Assembly: GCA_002105175.1 (NCBI GenBank)
Contig: MCGE01000003.1
Span: 682,001 to 746,000 of the forward strand
Length of the DNA stretch: 64,000 nucleotides
From: Absidia repens
Lineage: Eukaryota; Mucoromycota; Mucoromycetes; Mucorales; Cunninghamellaceae
Reading direction: 5' to 3'
Part shown: positions 1 to 14,472 of the stretch, piece after piece
Position numbering within the stretch: the first letter of the stretch is position 1
Layout of the letters: each line of letters starts with the position of its first letter
The notes under the pieces: generated by a model
The model's input: the letters and a program-made list of their open reading frames with translations, nothing else
Told to the model about the DNA's origin: nothing
Databases searched by the model: none
Position numbers and translations under genes: made by a program

Positions 1-1
1 A

Positions 2-1819
2 TTGACGACGATCGCTCGACAAGTCCTAAATGGTGAAATGGGACGGACACTCTCTGATACTGAGCCCAAATGGCTGATTCTCCATCGTCAAGGTTTGGTC
101 TGTACTGCATTTTTATATCAAGATCCTTGCTCTTTATTATTATGTGCTCTCGTCATGGTGGTGCCCGTCCGATACCTTCGTAACTTCACTCAGTACTTCA
201 AAGTTCTGTCCCAACGTGTGCCTCATCAATTGATTGACGTCTTGGTCAAGCTTCGAAAGATATATCGACGGCTAAATATTGTAAGAAATATCATATTCGC
301 TCAACTACATCTCATATTTTGCCTTTCATTATTATAGTCTTGGTCTATTGCTCTTGACTATTTTGCTAATATCCACCTCTTCCCTCTCATTCAATCTATT
401 ATGGATTTGGAATCAGTATCTTTACCTACAGAATGGCCAAAAGTAAACCGTGAAAAGAAATTATGAGGGGATTAGTTGATATACTGATGATGACTTGTTT
501 TAGATTACGCATACCCTTTTGGCGAAGGATGCTAAGTTCGTTGTCGATGTCGATTTCCTTGTCCAGTAAGTATTCATTGTCGAAAAAATAGGAATGTTGG
601 GCTCACAGACCATTTGTTCGTTTGTTTGTTTGTTGTTTTATTAGAATGATCACCTCTCATTTGCAAACTTGCGGATCTACTCTACTTATCGGAAAAAGCT
701 TGACTTCTGTGAACATTGTAATCAATACCCTGGCCTTATTCTTATCAACGGAAGAAAAAAATCGATCAAGTCATGCAAGGAAACACCACAGATATATGCC
801 TGATCTCTATCTACAAGGTCTTTTACTGCAGGTAAAAATAACAAATGCATTAGGCAAAAGAAGGACGAACGTACTAAATGATTTTTTTATATATATTTGC
901 GGGAATAAATAGGATATGGAAGATACAAAGACACGGTTGGAAACGATAGTGTTGAAATCACCGGTGCCAACTACCCTAGTGGATCTGAACAAAATGCAAA
1001 TCAAACAAACCGTACTTCAACCTGGCTATCGGCGTTTGGCTTATCAGTACCATGATACTTTTCTGTCTCGATTGGAAGATGACGTTTATGTATATACAAC
1101 TTCTGGTGGATATAGTAAAGCATATAATGAAGCTCAACAAAAGTAAGTCCAATATAGAAAAAAAAAAAAAAAAAATGGTTGCATCATCTCTCAACTATCT
1201 CTTTGTATTATATAGGAAACCTTTTACATTCCAAACAACGAATGCCGTATCTCCGATGGTGAAAGCATTGATTAACGAAACTTTCCAACTACCAAGTCGA
1301 CTACGGGAACCTTATATACGACAATGGCGACGTGGACTTATCAAACGTGCGACCTGTTTAGCAAAATTTATTGAAGTCGAAACAAGCGCCATTCTAGCCA
1401 AGGCATCATCATCCTCATCGTTCTCATCGGCACCATCAGCATCCATCTCCTCAACAAGTGATACCACCACTACTAAATCTACAAAGTATAATTACAACAC
1501 CAACACCAACACCAACACTAATATCAGTAATAGCATTAGTAATGACAACAGCGGCAGCAACAAGACCAGAAACACAGCATCAAATATTTCAGCTATATTG
1601 CCAGAATCACCCACTTCTTCGACAACAGCAGCAAATGCAGCGCCGGCTAGTTTGCAAGCGAATATTACGACATCACCTCAACAACAAGATATTGTGCAAA
1701 GAATGATGGATGCGATAGACATCACCTCCTGGCAAGATTTCTTGGTGGTATTGACAATGGCGGACAAGCTTCGGCCTGGGATGGTGGAATTTGTAGATTC
1801 TTATTCAAATCGTTTATAG
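2..1819 (+). CDS. C9orf72: C9orf72-like DENN-domain protein, 5' end cut off by window
   Basis: Exons 2-280, 338-442, 504-565, 645-831, 913-1142 and 1216-1819 join in phase to give 488 visible residues; the start lies before the window. Matches to the human C9orf72 family are co-linear: an LNGE motif near the visible N-terminus, ITSHLQTCGSTLLIG, then LALFLSTEEKN, a VPTTLVDL segment, a RRLAYQY stretch, FQLPSRLRE, and a C-terminal ADKLRPGMVEF. In animals C9orf72 is a longin-DENN protein that works with SMCR8 and WDR41 as a GAP complex for small GTPases and in autophagy and lysosome control; that role here is inferred. A Ser/Thr/Asn-rich insert (about bases 1390-1690) interrupts the helical C-terminal part. 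Human C9orf72 is 481 aa, so roughly 50-60 N-terminal residues are missing. A poly(A)-like AATAAA sits near 1960. Family assignment is strong; cellular role untested. Confidence 0.92.
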
Positions 1820-3419
1820 AATATATATTAGAAACATAGTTTAGTTTATTGTAGTTCCACTTTATCCTTTCACACAATATTATCTTGTTGTTATTATTAG
1901 TATTAGTATTTTATTACTGTGTCTACCCACTCATTTTTTTTACCTATATATATTGTAAATAAAAAATCTACTCATATTGCTTTGTGATTATTTAGCTTCG
2001 TCCCCTTTCTTTTTTTTACCAATGATGTAGTGATTTTTCTGATACAACTGATGAAAAGGAGGGCAGTGGCCAGATAGATGGGAAATTGGGTTGTTTTTTA
2101 AGTTTCAGTTGATGTGGATTTGTGTAAAATAATGGGGGGAGACGAAATAATTTTAAATAATGTGATACCTGATTTGTGTGCGTGTGTCACTGGAAAAGAT
2201 GAAGACAGTTTTTCTAATTTCTGTTAAATTTTATTTATGACAGCTATCGAAAGCATCCACCATTGAGAACCTTTTTTTTTTTTGCCAAATCTACTGCATG
2301 TACAAAATAAAAAATATGATCTAGGTAATATATAGGACCTGATGCTACAATGAAATTGCACTGGTCCATTGCAAAATATATCTAGTCCGATTCCATTGTT
2401 CTTCCATCTAAAACCTTTTTATCGTTTATTTATTGATCCAGCCACTATGAAAGAAAATAGGAAAAAGCGGGACTGAACCAGATTTTTACGGGTTGATTGA
2501 AAATTATACCTTTTCTTTGTAAATGTAGCACAGTCAGATCGAGACACAGTGACACTCATATGATGACTGGAAAACAAAAACGAAAAAAAAAAAAAAAAAA
2601 CATTCATTGTTTTACCTAAACAACCTTGTCCGTGTCTCACCGTTTTTCCAGAAAATAAAATAATATAGGGTTCTAGTATCGGAGTTAAGTATTCGTTCCA
2701 AAATATAAAACTAAAAATGGGGGAGGAAGACAAACAAAACAACTCAGGCACTCAACTCAGCTCCTTTGGATCAACAAGAAGAAAGGAAAACATTCCGACT
2801 CGAAAAAAAAAATCATTGTACACTTTTGTTGTAATGTATTTTCTGAATTACACATTATTTGTTAAAAGATGAGTCGTCACGATGAATCATGCTCAGTAGT
2901 AGGTTGAAAACATTGGGGAAACAATAGATTGAACAAAACTATATATTATATATATATATATAAATATATATTGTCAAACATTGACTCGAGATGGCATTGA
3001 ATTCATTTTAAAATCCACCATAAAAAGAAAGAAAGACCCGTTTTCTATTTACCCTCCCCCCAAGTGATTCCGATTACCATCATCGCGGCAATCCACTTTT
3101 GTATATCCTGGGAGGACGGGAGGTTTGAGGGGAGCGAGTATATTCGTCGCCTGTCAACTAGAGAAAGAAAAGAAAAAAACAGGAAAATAAATTAAACTAA
3201 AGGGTATCCACACACTTGGTCTAGGTGGACCTTGAGAACCAAAAAGTCTGATTACAATAACTTTGTCAATATTGTCTAAAAGTTTTCAATTTATGAGTTT
3301 AATCGCCGCTTTGATTTTTTTTTTTTTTTTTTTGTGGATTTTTTTTTTTTTCCAGGCACCATCACTGATCTCAATGTTGTGATTGTCAATTCAGATTAGT
3401 GATATACTTAGGGTTAGCA

Positions 3420-3565
3420 ATTTTTAGATCAGGGACTCACAAGTTGCATAGGGAAACCTTTTCATTTTGGATCTAGGGTTCGGGGACTGTCATTAGATTA
3501 GCCTTCACCTTAGTTTAGTGTAGTTGCCATATTTATATTCTACTATCAAATAAAATATGCCTTGT
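3420..3565 (+). repeat. Dispersed repeat core, copy A
   Basis: Contains the conserved GGGAAACC-TTTTCATTTTGGATCTAGG core at about 3450-3478, preceded by an 'agggactcacaag' variant of the 'cagggattacaag' lead-in. It is followed by a TTAGTTTAGTG stretch and ends in an ATAAA poly(A)-like signal near 3550. Same order of blocks as the copies at 15.8, 16.5, 40.0 and 54.4 kb. Confidence 0.75.
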
Positions 3566-4439
3566 CTTATTTTATCATAGCTCTTTCTCATTGTTTAACT
3601 GTCTTGTCAAATGGGTGTACATATACTTATATAATCAAAATAATAATGCATGTGTACAAAAAAGAGGGGGGCTGGTCTCAATGACATCTTGCTAGTAATA
3701 CGTTCTTCATATTTGCATTGATTATAACGATCGTTATCAAAGTATGCAACCAAAAATTTTGTCTTAAGTGTCGCTGACTTCAGTTGTATCACTATTATAT
3801 CTCTCACGAATCTGGTGACATTATTTGCTTTTGCAAGTGCAATCTTTCTTCTTTTATTTGTAGAAGGCATGAGATGGTGACGAACGTGATAAAAATGAGG
3901 CTTAAATTTTGACTATTGTATGATATGATGAGGAAACGAGTTGAAATAAAATGCAGAAGGTGTTCTTATTTGAAGAATAATACGATAATACTTTAACTAC
4001 AATTGATCTCGGGGCCAAAAGGGCACAAACGGCTAGGGAAATTTTCACCATGTTCGGCACATTAGTTTGCCAGTTTTTGCAGTGCTTTAAAATTTAAATG
4101 ACTACACCAATTTCTAAAAAACAATCAGCCTTCTAGGATCATGGTTAAAGTCTGACATTATAAGTGAACCGCATGGTAGCTCTAAAAAAGGCAATCTCTC
4201 GAACCCTTTTCCCACCCTTTGTCTTCATTAGTATTACAGAGTGCGATAAACTTGATGTTTCTAAAGCTTTTATGGTGTACTATTCATATGGAACTCGAGA
4301 AGTCGGTATCAATAATGGTTGTTTTTTGCATGATGATGTGGTGCAATTCACTTATGATAGACTCAAAACCTTAATATTTCAATTCCATGACTTAAATCTT
4401 CGCATTTGTTATTTCGATAATTTTCAAAACTAGTCACAC

Positions 4440-5300
4440 TGTCGCATTCCGGTCGCATTTCGGTATCATAGCGCGGCCCTTTGAGGCGGCCGACCTACAT
4501 TGCTTGCCGTGTCATCGCCCCCACGAGAATGGACTCTAATAAAATTACTCACAATCATTTGAAAAAGAATTTGTTACACTTTATAGTTATGTATAGAATG
4601 CCCATAATCATATGAAAAAGATCTTATTTTAGTGTGTAATGAGAGGTTATTATGATATCAACTTCCCTTTATTTTTTGAATAAAGGCCATTTTATTACCA
4701 CTCATACATATACTTTTGCCTTTGTTTGGTTTTAATTTTTCTTCCTTTGGAGGATGAAGAATGGCACTCTGGAATATTGTTTATGGTGGGTGGCCAGCCA
4801 ATTTTTATCTCACTGCCAATAAATGCTCTGAGTAAAATCGGACATTCATTTGAATTTTTATAAGGTTGTGCTTTCTGATTTTTTTCTCTTTTTCTCTTTC
4901 CCTTTTTTTTCACACTGATGTCCTCCAAGGTTCTGATGATCATGGATGGGATTTTTGTTAGATTTAGATGGTTTTGAAAAAGGGCATGACATAGGACATG
5001 GGGAAACCTTTTCATTTTGGATGTAGGATTTAATTAACATGTTTCTGGCATGGAGCAGTGGCTTGCCAGCGGGCGCAAGTGGTCATACCGCGATTCTGGA
5101 TCGGAGTGGGTGACTCGCTGGTGGAATCTACGTTGCTCAATACAGCGTATATGACGTCCCGTAGAAATAGTATAAACCCCATAGATTAGAAATAATAGTC
5201 GTAGCTTCATTAGTGTGTAGAATAACTATTATATTTAAATAAATGTTACAGTACCACTTTACTCGTTGCCCCCACGCAGTTTATTGGTTTTTATGCGGTG
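4440..5300. other. GC-richer patch with repeat-like fragments
   Basis: Two short stretches (about 4440-4525 and 5045-5165) are visibly richer in G and C than their surroundings, and each is followed within 150 bp by a GCCCCCACG motif (about 4518 and 5269). The segment at 5045-5165 has no open frame and no clear tRNA fold. A tRNA-derived SINE or other insertion remnant is possible but unproven. Confidence 0.3.
4985..5035 (+). repeat. Dispersed repeat core, copy B (fragment)
   Basis: Carries only the central block: GGACATGGGGAAACC, TTTTCATTTTGGATGTAGGATT. The surrounding blocks of the family are not recognisable, so this is a truncated copy. Confidence 0.7.
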
Positions 5301-5459
5301 CATGCGCACCCTGTCACTATTCGTTTTTTTTTTTTTTTTTTTTTTTTTTGTTACTTATCTGAAAGGAATTGGAGATGTTGGAAAAAACGCTGGCTCTGGT
5401 TCCTAAAGAGAGAACTGATGCTATGGTTAGTCAGAAAATAAGGCCGCGAAAAAATGAAT

Positions 5460-5860
5460 CACCTAAATTGTGGGGTTTGAATGCCGAAAAATGTTGACTG
5501 TATGGTTGTGAAAGGCGTTGACTATGATGGACGCTAAAATATATTGGGTTTGATGGAAGTTGAAAGGCATTGGCTGTGATGGACGATGGGGCGATGAAAA
5601 GTCTTGGTTATGATGGATGTTGGTGTTGCCGGCGTTAAAAAGGAAATCCGCGTATTTAAAGAACTGTTAGCATTGAAGGTAGGCGCGGAAAAAGACTTGG
5701 CTGTGGTGATGGGGGGGGGTGAAAGGCATTGGATGTGGTGGAGGATGAAAGATGCTGACTATGGTGAGCGTTGAAAGGAGTTGGCTGCAATGGACGCTGA
5801 AAAAACGGACTTTGGCAGGTGCGAAAAAGGAAATTTCCGTGATTTAGAGAATTGGGACTT
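5460..5860 (+). repeat. Degenerate tandem repeat, about 27-30 bp unit
   Basis: The phrase 'gaaaggcgttggctatgatggacg' recurs with substitutions at about 5510, 5560, 5600, 5690, 5720, 5770 and 5790. Many units contain TGATGGA or TGGTGGA. It is too diverged for a precise unit length by eye. No coding frame stays open across it. Confidence 0.55.
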
Positions 5861-6345
5861 TCCTTAGTAAAGTTTCATGGATACAAAATTGGAACCCATA
5901 TGGGTCTATTATAACTGATTTGCACCATATTGCAGACTCTTACATTAGGAAGTTAGATAAAATATATATTTGCATAGTTGATTTGATACTGTATCATATT
6001 TATTATTGTTCTGTACATGCAGAATTTTTTTTTACTTAATATGTATCACCAAATTGGTTTGTTTTGTAGATGAATACTGCATGAAGTTATTCTGTGTCAA
6101 TGGTTTGCCGAGATCAAAGTGTTTACAGATTTACTGTTATTATATGATATGGTGATATACTATAAATGACCCATAAAAAGAGAGGCCGAAATTTTCGTTT
6201 TTGGATCAAATAATTTCAATAAGACAGGCTATCTAGCACAAGCAAATCGCGGTAGTTTAATTTACTGGACGGGGTGACTGTCTGCACAATTTTGAATGCC
6301 ACCGAGTCTTTCTGTGTTCGGAATTCTTTCCTGTCTTTCTTTTAA

Positions 6346-8162
<1,817 letters not shown>

Positions 8163-8340
8163 TCTTCCCTTTTGCACTCCTTATATCTTATAAAAAAATA
8201 TCTCCCATCCCCTTTAGCCTTTTATTTGAAACGCCGCATGAAATGAATAAATCAAAAACCCAATCACCCTGTCTTTTTTATTTTCCCTTTCTTTCCGTCT
8301 TTCTTTTTTCATTACTTCACTATTTTTGTATGATATTATC

Positions 8341-11256
8341 ATGCACTTGACCCCTATTCAACTCCATTACTTGAAAAAAGAATTGATCAACTTGGAACTG
8401 AATCGGGAATGGGCTTATCTTCAAGAAACATGCCCTGATCTGATTTATTTATCATCAATACCCCAACAACAACAACAACAACAACAACAAAATCCAGTAA
8501 TATTGACAACAACTGAAGATCTTCCATTTATACGATTCATCATCCATCACTTGATACAACCCTTCCCGTTAATCCAATATCAAACTGAACAACAAAAAAC
8601 TACCTTTTGGTCCCAATGGCAGTTTTTTCTAACAGAGTGGTATCAGCGACAGCCTTCCACTTGGATGCCATCTGCAACTCAAGAAACTTTGGAACGTCGT
8701 GCAATGATAGTCAAAGTGAAAAAAATGGTATCTCTATTGTTAGAAAAATTAATCAAGTGCAATGTTGAAGAAGCATCATACAACCCATCGATGACATCCG
8801 ATGACCTGACGCATCAACTCGACATTGGTTTGACAACCTCACGACCACCACCGTCACCTTCACCTTCACCTTCAGCACGTGATGACACTAACAGCACGAC
8901 AGAAACGAAAACCACAGCTGCAACGGCCAATTCAACTACGATGATGATGATGATGCATGGTATCAATATCGTTTCAGCCCAAGTATTGGACACCCAAGAC
9001 ACACGCAGTCACCGACGACGATTTCAACGCTTTCTGACAAATTCAACAGCAACACAACACACTTATTTCATCATCGAAACCAAAGACAACAACGTAGTCC
9101 ATTATGTGCCCCGTCGACATAGTGATTTCCGTCGGTTGGCGAAACAACTACGATCCCAATTCCCTGAACGCAAAGACATACCAACAGTACCAGCCAAAAT
9201 ACGAGCGGGCAACAATAGCGAAGATGGTCTACCATGGTGTGAAATGGATCGGCGGAGACTGCGCGCTTTTTTACAGCAGGTGGCATCAATTCCAGCACTG
9301 CGACAATCCGACCTTTTCCAAGCATTCCTCTTACCAGCTTTCCCGAACAAATCACCTGCGAAATCGGATGATGATGACGATACTGACGAGGATGATAGTG
9401 CGTACGAAAAGAAAACAACCATGATGATGACCGCCCTGTGGAACAAAGACAAACATTTGGACAAAAACGATGTAGCGATTCGGCAACAGTTGGATGAGGC
9501 ACTGCATTTAGACCAGCAACAGTATTCACAGCATATTGATGACACACTCTCTTCGTTAGATCAAGAATTGAAACAAATCAAACAGCTCCTGTTCCAGCCT
9601 GGTGGTTGCACACACTTACTGAATGTCATTAAAACAACGGAAAATTGGCAGGATTTACCAAACGATATAAAGAAGGGATTTGAATGGGGTCAACTTTGGT
9701 AAGTTTAAAGTGAAAAGAACCTACAACATGTACCCTGTTTACTTATCTCACCTTTTTTTCCATAGTTTTGCATTCACATTACATAAACAGTTGGTGGTAT
9801 CTGACTTGGCGTTGGAAAATAGGAATCAGCTTCGAAAGACACACAACTACATGCCCTATCGTACCCTGTCGACATTAATGAAAATTTACAACCCTATGCA
9901 CATGGTGAAAGCTATGCTGAATCTATTCCTGGCAAGACCTTTCGGTGGTCAAAGTCTCATGCAAAGGTAAAACGGGAATAAAAAGATCAATATTTTGGCG
10001 CCATGTTGCACAAACGGATGAACTGACTTTGAATGTTTTCTTTTCCACAAAGAACAATTTTGATCAACCTTCAAGAAGAAATGAACTCCATACAAAAGGA
10101 TATCAAGACATTAGAGAAGTCAATAGATCCAATGATATGTGACAAGCTTTACAATGCCGTAACTACAAAGCGTACAGATGCTCATGATGTGCTGGAAGGT
10201 AGGACACAAAATATTAAAGTTTGAACACTTAAGGACTATCTAGTGCTTAATATCCATATATTTATATCCTATATAGGTCTCTCACCGGTCAATGCCTTGC
10301 TCTTCATACTGAAACACGTCGATATTGAACCCGTTTTTTCTGCTTCTAAATTTCAACACATCAACTTTACAGATACACCCAACAACGATAACGACTCGAT
10401 TCATTGGAAGGATGTCCAAAGACTTTGGCATTTGTATGCAAAACGGGAAGATCATACTAAATGGATGGATATTTTATTACAACAAGTGACCGGCACACTA
10501 TTACAATCCGTCATGGAAATTTTATATCAACCATTGGCACAGGTGTATCAGGCAGCAGATCTGGGCACGACTTTGTATGAACTGAAAGACTTTATTGATG
10601 ATTTAATACACGTGATGGATGACATACAGCTTGATCAGCAGCATCAACCCTTATCCTCTTCCTTGGACACAATACAGCCGTTTATTGATTTGGTGCAGCG
10701 TCATCAACATGCCTTTTACCAATTCGTCCACAACGTACATACCCAAACGGAGTCAAAGCTCTTCACGGACTTGATCAGTTTTGTTGACACTTGGCTCGCA
10801 CGAACGTATGAACCACCATTCTCGAAGGATCAATGTGACACCACATCATCATCACCATCACCACCATCACCACGATGGAACATCCATGCATTCTGGTCTG
10901 AGGCGAATTTGAACAAGGAACAAGAGCAGGCATTGGCAAAGGAGCTCGACGTCATTTGTGAATATCATCACGCCCGGAAGGTACACATGTTTGAAAAACG
11001 ACGGCGCCGAATGGAAAAAATGGTGGCAGTGGGTCAAAGAAACGACGCCCAATCACTGGACAATGAAATGATACATGGATGGTCTGATGTCGATGAAGAA
11101 GAAAGCGATCTGGACGATGACATGGACGAGAGCAGCAACCAACCACACCTTAGAAATAGAATTATACCCCCTACATTCCCTTCTTCTAGTGTATTGTCTT
11201 CATTTTTATTACCTACTTTTGTTCGTCAAATATCCCCTCTTCTTTTATTTGATTAA
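8341..11256 (+). CDS. LEC1: PXB-PX-DUF3818 lipid-binding protein (yeast Ypr097w/Lec1 type)
   Basis: Exons 8341-9698, 9766-9966, 10053-10198 and 10277-11256 encode 894 residues (yeast Ypr097w is 1073). The start chosen is the ATG opening MHLTPIQLHYLKKELINLE, typical of the PX-associated (PXB) domain, about residues 1-135. After a Pro/Ser/Thr-rich linker comes a PX phosphoinositide-binding domain (about 210-330), with YFIIETKDN, PRRHSDFRRLAKQL, a VPAK loop and RRRLRAFLQQVA. The rest, with LARPFGGQSLMQR and the helical region around VNALLFILKH, matches DUF3818. The yeast protein is linked to ergosterol and lipid distribution; that role is inferred here. Asp/Glu-rich patches lie after PX and near the C-terminus. 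It lies in tandem, closely behind the SRPK gene. Confidence 0.88.
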
Positions 11257-11929
11257 TAATAGCAATAAAAATATATTATCACATTTTTATATCTTCATCG
11301 GTTGTTGTTGAGTGGGGGCGTTTCTGTGAATACATCTAGTGAAGAAGGAGCTGATCATGACAATAGTTGTAGCCATACATGGTAGTGTTTAGGTGATCTA
11401 TGTTGGCTTGGGTCATTCATCGAGAGAAACATAAGAGACTAGCTATAATAACATGGATTATATGTATTGGATTTGGTAACGGTAGGAAGTTTAACTATAT
11501 ACATATATAGATATCATGATTTAAAAAATTAGGTGAAAAGTAGTATCAGGGAATAGGCGTATTGGCATTTCAGTGTTCTACCACATGCAGAATTAAAACA
11601 AAGCAGAATAAAATAGCGAGTTGGATGTACACAACATGTCCAGAAGTCCACTGGGTCACAGGAAAATGACCAAGTAGTCACAGGGAAGATAGAAAGCGAT
11701 GCAAAAATGCTCTAGAATAGCGTCTACACACACAGCATGATTTAGATTAAATCACACAATTAGATGAGCAGGAATACGACTATCTTTGATAGTAGATGGT
11801 CTAAGATTGCCACTCTGTTCCTGGTCTATAGTTGTGGTGGGTGAACTAGAAATCAAGTGTTTGGTAAGACCTTACAAAAACAGCTACAATACTGGCTTCC
11901 TTCAATACATTATGTATCAGAGCGTGATT
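11257..11929. other. Intergenic, nothing recognised
   Basis: The first bases hold the 3' end of the PX gene (an AATAAA at about 11264). The rest is AT-rich with many stops in all frames. No repeat or RNA gene recognised. Confidence 0.5.
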
Positions 11930-12840
11930 AACTAATTTAATAAAAAGGCTAATTTTTATTAAAACATATTGGCAAATACTAAAACGAAGGAGAGGGGTTC
12001 ATTGTAACAAGTGATTTATTGGAAGGATCTATTGGAGGAAACATGAAGGGAACTAAATGTGAATTTTAAATAATGGTCTGTACTAACATAAAAGACAATT
12101 GTAAAATGAGCAATAATATAACCCGCACTACAAGGTATGAGAGAAATTAAGGGGATATCATTTATGAAACAAAATAACGATTAACACTAAGCGAAAGAAT
12201 GTGGTAGTAGTAGAAAAACAGGATATACAGCACAATACATAAGAGAGGCTAATGGAATATTTTCATTGAAGTATGTGGAAAAAAGTACATTTTTTATTGA
12301 GATGTTGATACAAACTATGGACAAACTAACACTAATCCAACCTAATGATGGCTCCGGAAACCCAACTAAGGGTGCCCTCAGATCCTACATCCAAAATGAA
12401 AGGGTTTCCCCTTGTATCTTGTAATCCCTGAGCTAAAAACCCTTCTAAACTAGTCCTGACGCTATTCTAATTTCAACATAACCTCAAAAAGATTACATTG
12501 ATGAAGAAAAAGAAAAAAAATGGGGCGAAAATAAAATTCATGTGGGCGGGATTTAAAATGTTTTTTGAAGTGACTCTTGGTGGATGTGCAGATATCAATA
12601 TCAGCTCTGAATTTCTATGCTCCTCCACACACACAAAAAAAGCTTGGTCGAGGTGTCACTCACTAAAGTGTAAAATATGGCGAGTGTCTAATCCCATCCT
12701 ATCGGAATTCGCCCTTCAACAACCCCTCCGGCATCCAATAAACCCTCTTTTTGTATTCGTTCTTTGCAAATGTTAGATTTAAATACCCCCGGATCCTTTA
12801 TTTCTGAATTTGGGGTATAAAATGAGAGTGTCCTAAGCCT
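11930..12840 (-). repeat. Dispersed repeat, copy G; left arm of inverted pair
   Basis: Read on the minus strand, the order matches the 15.3-16.0 kb copy. From 12840 down: a TTGGGG/TGAATTTGGG block, CCGGCATCCAATAAA at about 12730, AGCTTGGTCGAGGTGTC (12640), a GCGGGATTTAAAATG block (12547), the AAAGGGTTTCCCC core (12398-12412) and the ATTGAGATGTTGATACAAAC end (12296-12315). Beyond it, at 11940-12070, lies one copy of the roughly 155-bp subterminal unit. The stretch 12245-12840 pairs as an inverted copy with 15283-15955. Confidence 0.82.
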
Positions 12841-13037
12841 TTTCCGAACAAAAAAAAAAAAAAAAAAAAAAAAAACGAAGACAGAAAGGTAAAAAAAAAA
12901 TTCTTTATTGCGTGTAATATAGAAAAAAAGTAGGAATAATAGTAATGTAAAAGGCGCAAGAATATAATATCAAATGCGTGAATGGGAGGGGTTGGGATAA
13001 GATAATGAGAGAAAAGGAATTCTAAATATAAGATTGT

Positions 13038-14472
13038 CTACCAATTAAGGGTCCCAGTTTGTTGTAATTCCTTGAATAAGTAATGCTGTAAAAGATCCCA
13101 CCGTTTGATGCAATCTAAGGATGAGTGTCGTCCCTTAAACTGTTGATCTAATTCATCCCAGCACCCCATTCGAGTCAAGACATGATGTAGTAGCTGTTTG
13201 TCGTCGGATCTTGACCAATATTTGAATTGAGATACTGGACAGTCATGGTGGAAACCAGAAGAGGGTGGTAGTAAAGTATCCGATGCTGTTGATGACGATA
13301 ATGAAGGTGATATTAGTGATGATAATGACAATGCTTGAGATTCTTCAAGAGATTGCATTGTATTCTTGATAGATAGCGGCAAAGAAGGGGGTGAAGAAGT
13401 GGTGATAGCGGTACTATGGCAAGTGTTGTCGGTGGCAATGGCAAAGGTATTGATGGATTGAATGTATGGTAGCTGACGAAAAGAATTGGGTGAAAGTGTC
13501 GTCGGAGTTGGTTCCAATTTCGGTAATAGCAGGTCGTTCGAATGTGGTGGTGGGGAAGGAGGATGTACAGCGTATTGACCTTTGTCACCTTGACTTCGTT
13601 TATACCTTTTGCATTGATTTTGTGATTTCTGCCATGAGGAGATGCGCTAAAAATAATAAACAGATACAAATGCAATGGGTGAGTTGAATATAAGGAGTTT
13701 GAAGCTGATTTCCAAAATGAATGCTAGATGATATGCAGCTCAATATTTACAGCTTATCATTTACCTTTTCTTCATGTTTTCGACCTTTGTACAAGACATA
13801 ATCAATCGTATCAGTAGCGGTTGAATTGCCTTTTCGTCTAAAATAGAGCGCTCGTTTCCAAGCCAAGTGTTCTTCATCTTGTTCTTCTTTCTATGTCACA
13901 TCCAAATTCAAAAAATTCAGAGTCAGAATCTTTGTGTCCCATTAGTAGTCTATAACCAGCTTTGACACAACTATTTTGGTTCAGACCACCACAGGATCGT
14001 TTATATATTACCTTGATGTCCATGTCCAAGTTAGTTTCACAATTCAAGTCATATTGGTCAACAGAGCAGCTGTCAGAAGAGTCCTGGTGAAATTCCGACC
14101 GAGCATCATAGTGAGGAAGAGACTTCTCTGTGTCAGTCATCGTCATTGCTTTTGCCCTTTGTTTGGTACCTTGAAGAAAAATTCCATAATATAAAATAAT
14201 AGCAATAATTAAAAAAGATATATCCAAAAATAAATTTATCAAGTAAAGCAATAAAATATATATATATATATTTACTTACGCTTCCGTCTTCTTACATTTG
14301 GCGTACCTGTCCGTTTGAAGCAGTTAATGACATGCCACACCGTCTGTCTTGATAAGTTCGTTAGAGAGACAATTTTGCTTTCAGAGGCACCAGCTTCATG
14401 AGCACCGACAATAAACCAACGCATTGCATCAGGACTTTTGTTCAAACGTGTAAAAGGTATTGAAGGCTTCAT
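13038..14472 (-). CDS. Tc1-like HTH plus C-terminal SANT/Myb-like protein
   Basis: Exons on the minus strand: 14472-14280, 14169-14012, 13890-13765 and 13646-13038, in phase, 361 residues. Residues about 13-60 form a helix-turn-helix like the N-terminal DNA-binding part of Tc1/mariner transposases (SPDAMRWFIV, ASESKIVSLTNLSRQTVW, then CFKRTGTPNVRRRKR). No DDE catalytic domain follows. The middle is acidic, then basic (about 120-190), then Ser/Pro-rich. The end has a SANT/Myb-like repeat with three tryptophans at 303, 322 and 342 (spacing 19 and 20). I do not recognise a named family. A DNA-binding regulator, or a transposase-derived host gene, is the likeliest reading. The gene sits between inverted repeat arms at 12.2-12.8 and 15.3-15.95 kb. 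Confidence 0.72.

Noticed and set aside
2419..2751. 110-codon minus-strand frame
   Set aside because: Phe/Ser-rich translation of A/T homopolymers; no family, no splice partner.
4164..4433. 89-codon open frame
   Set aside because: Begins without a true ATG in good context, has no recognisable family, and lies in a repeat-bearing region.
9071..9547. Long minus-strand frames opposite the PX gene
   Set aside because: Shadows of the plus-strand coding frame; the PX and DUF3818 motifs are on the plus strand.
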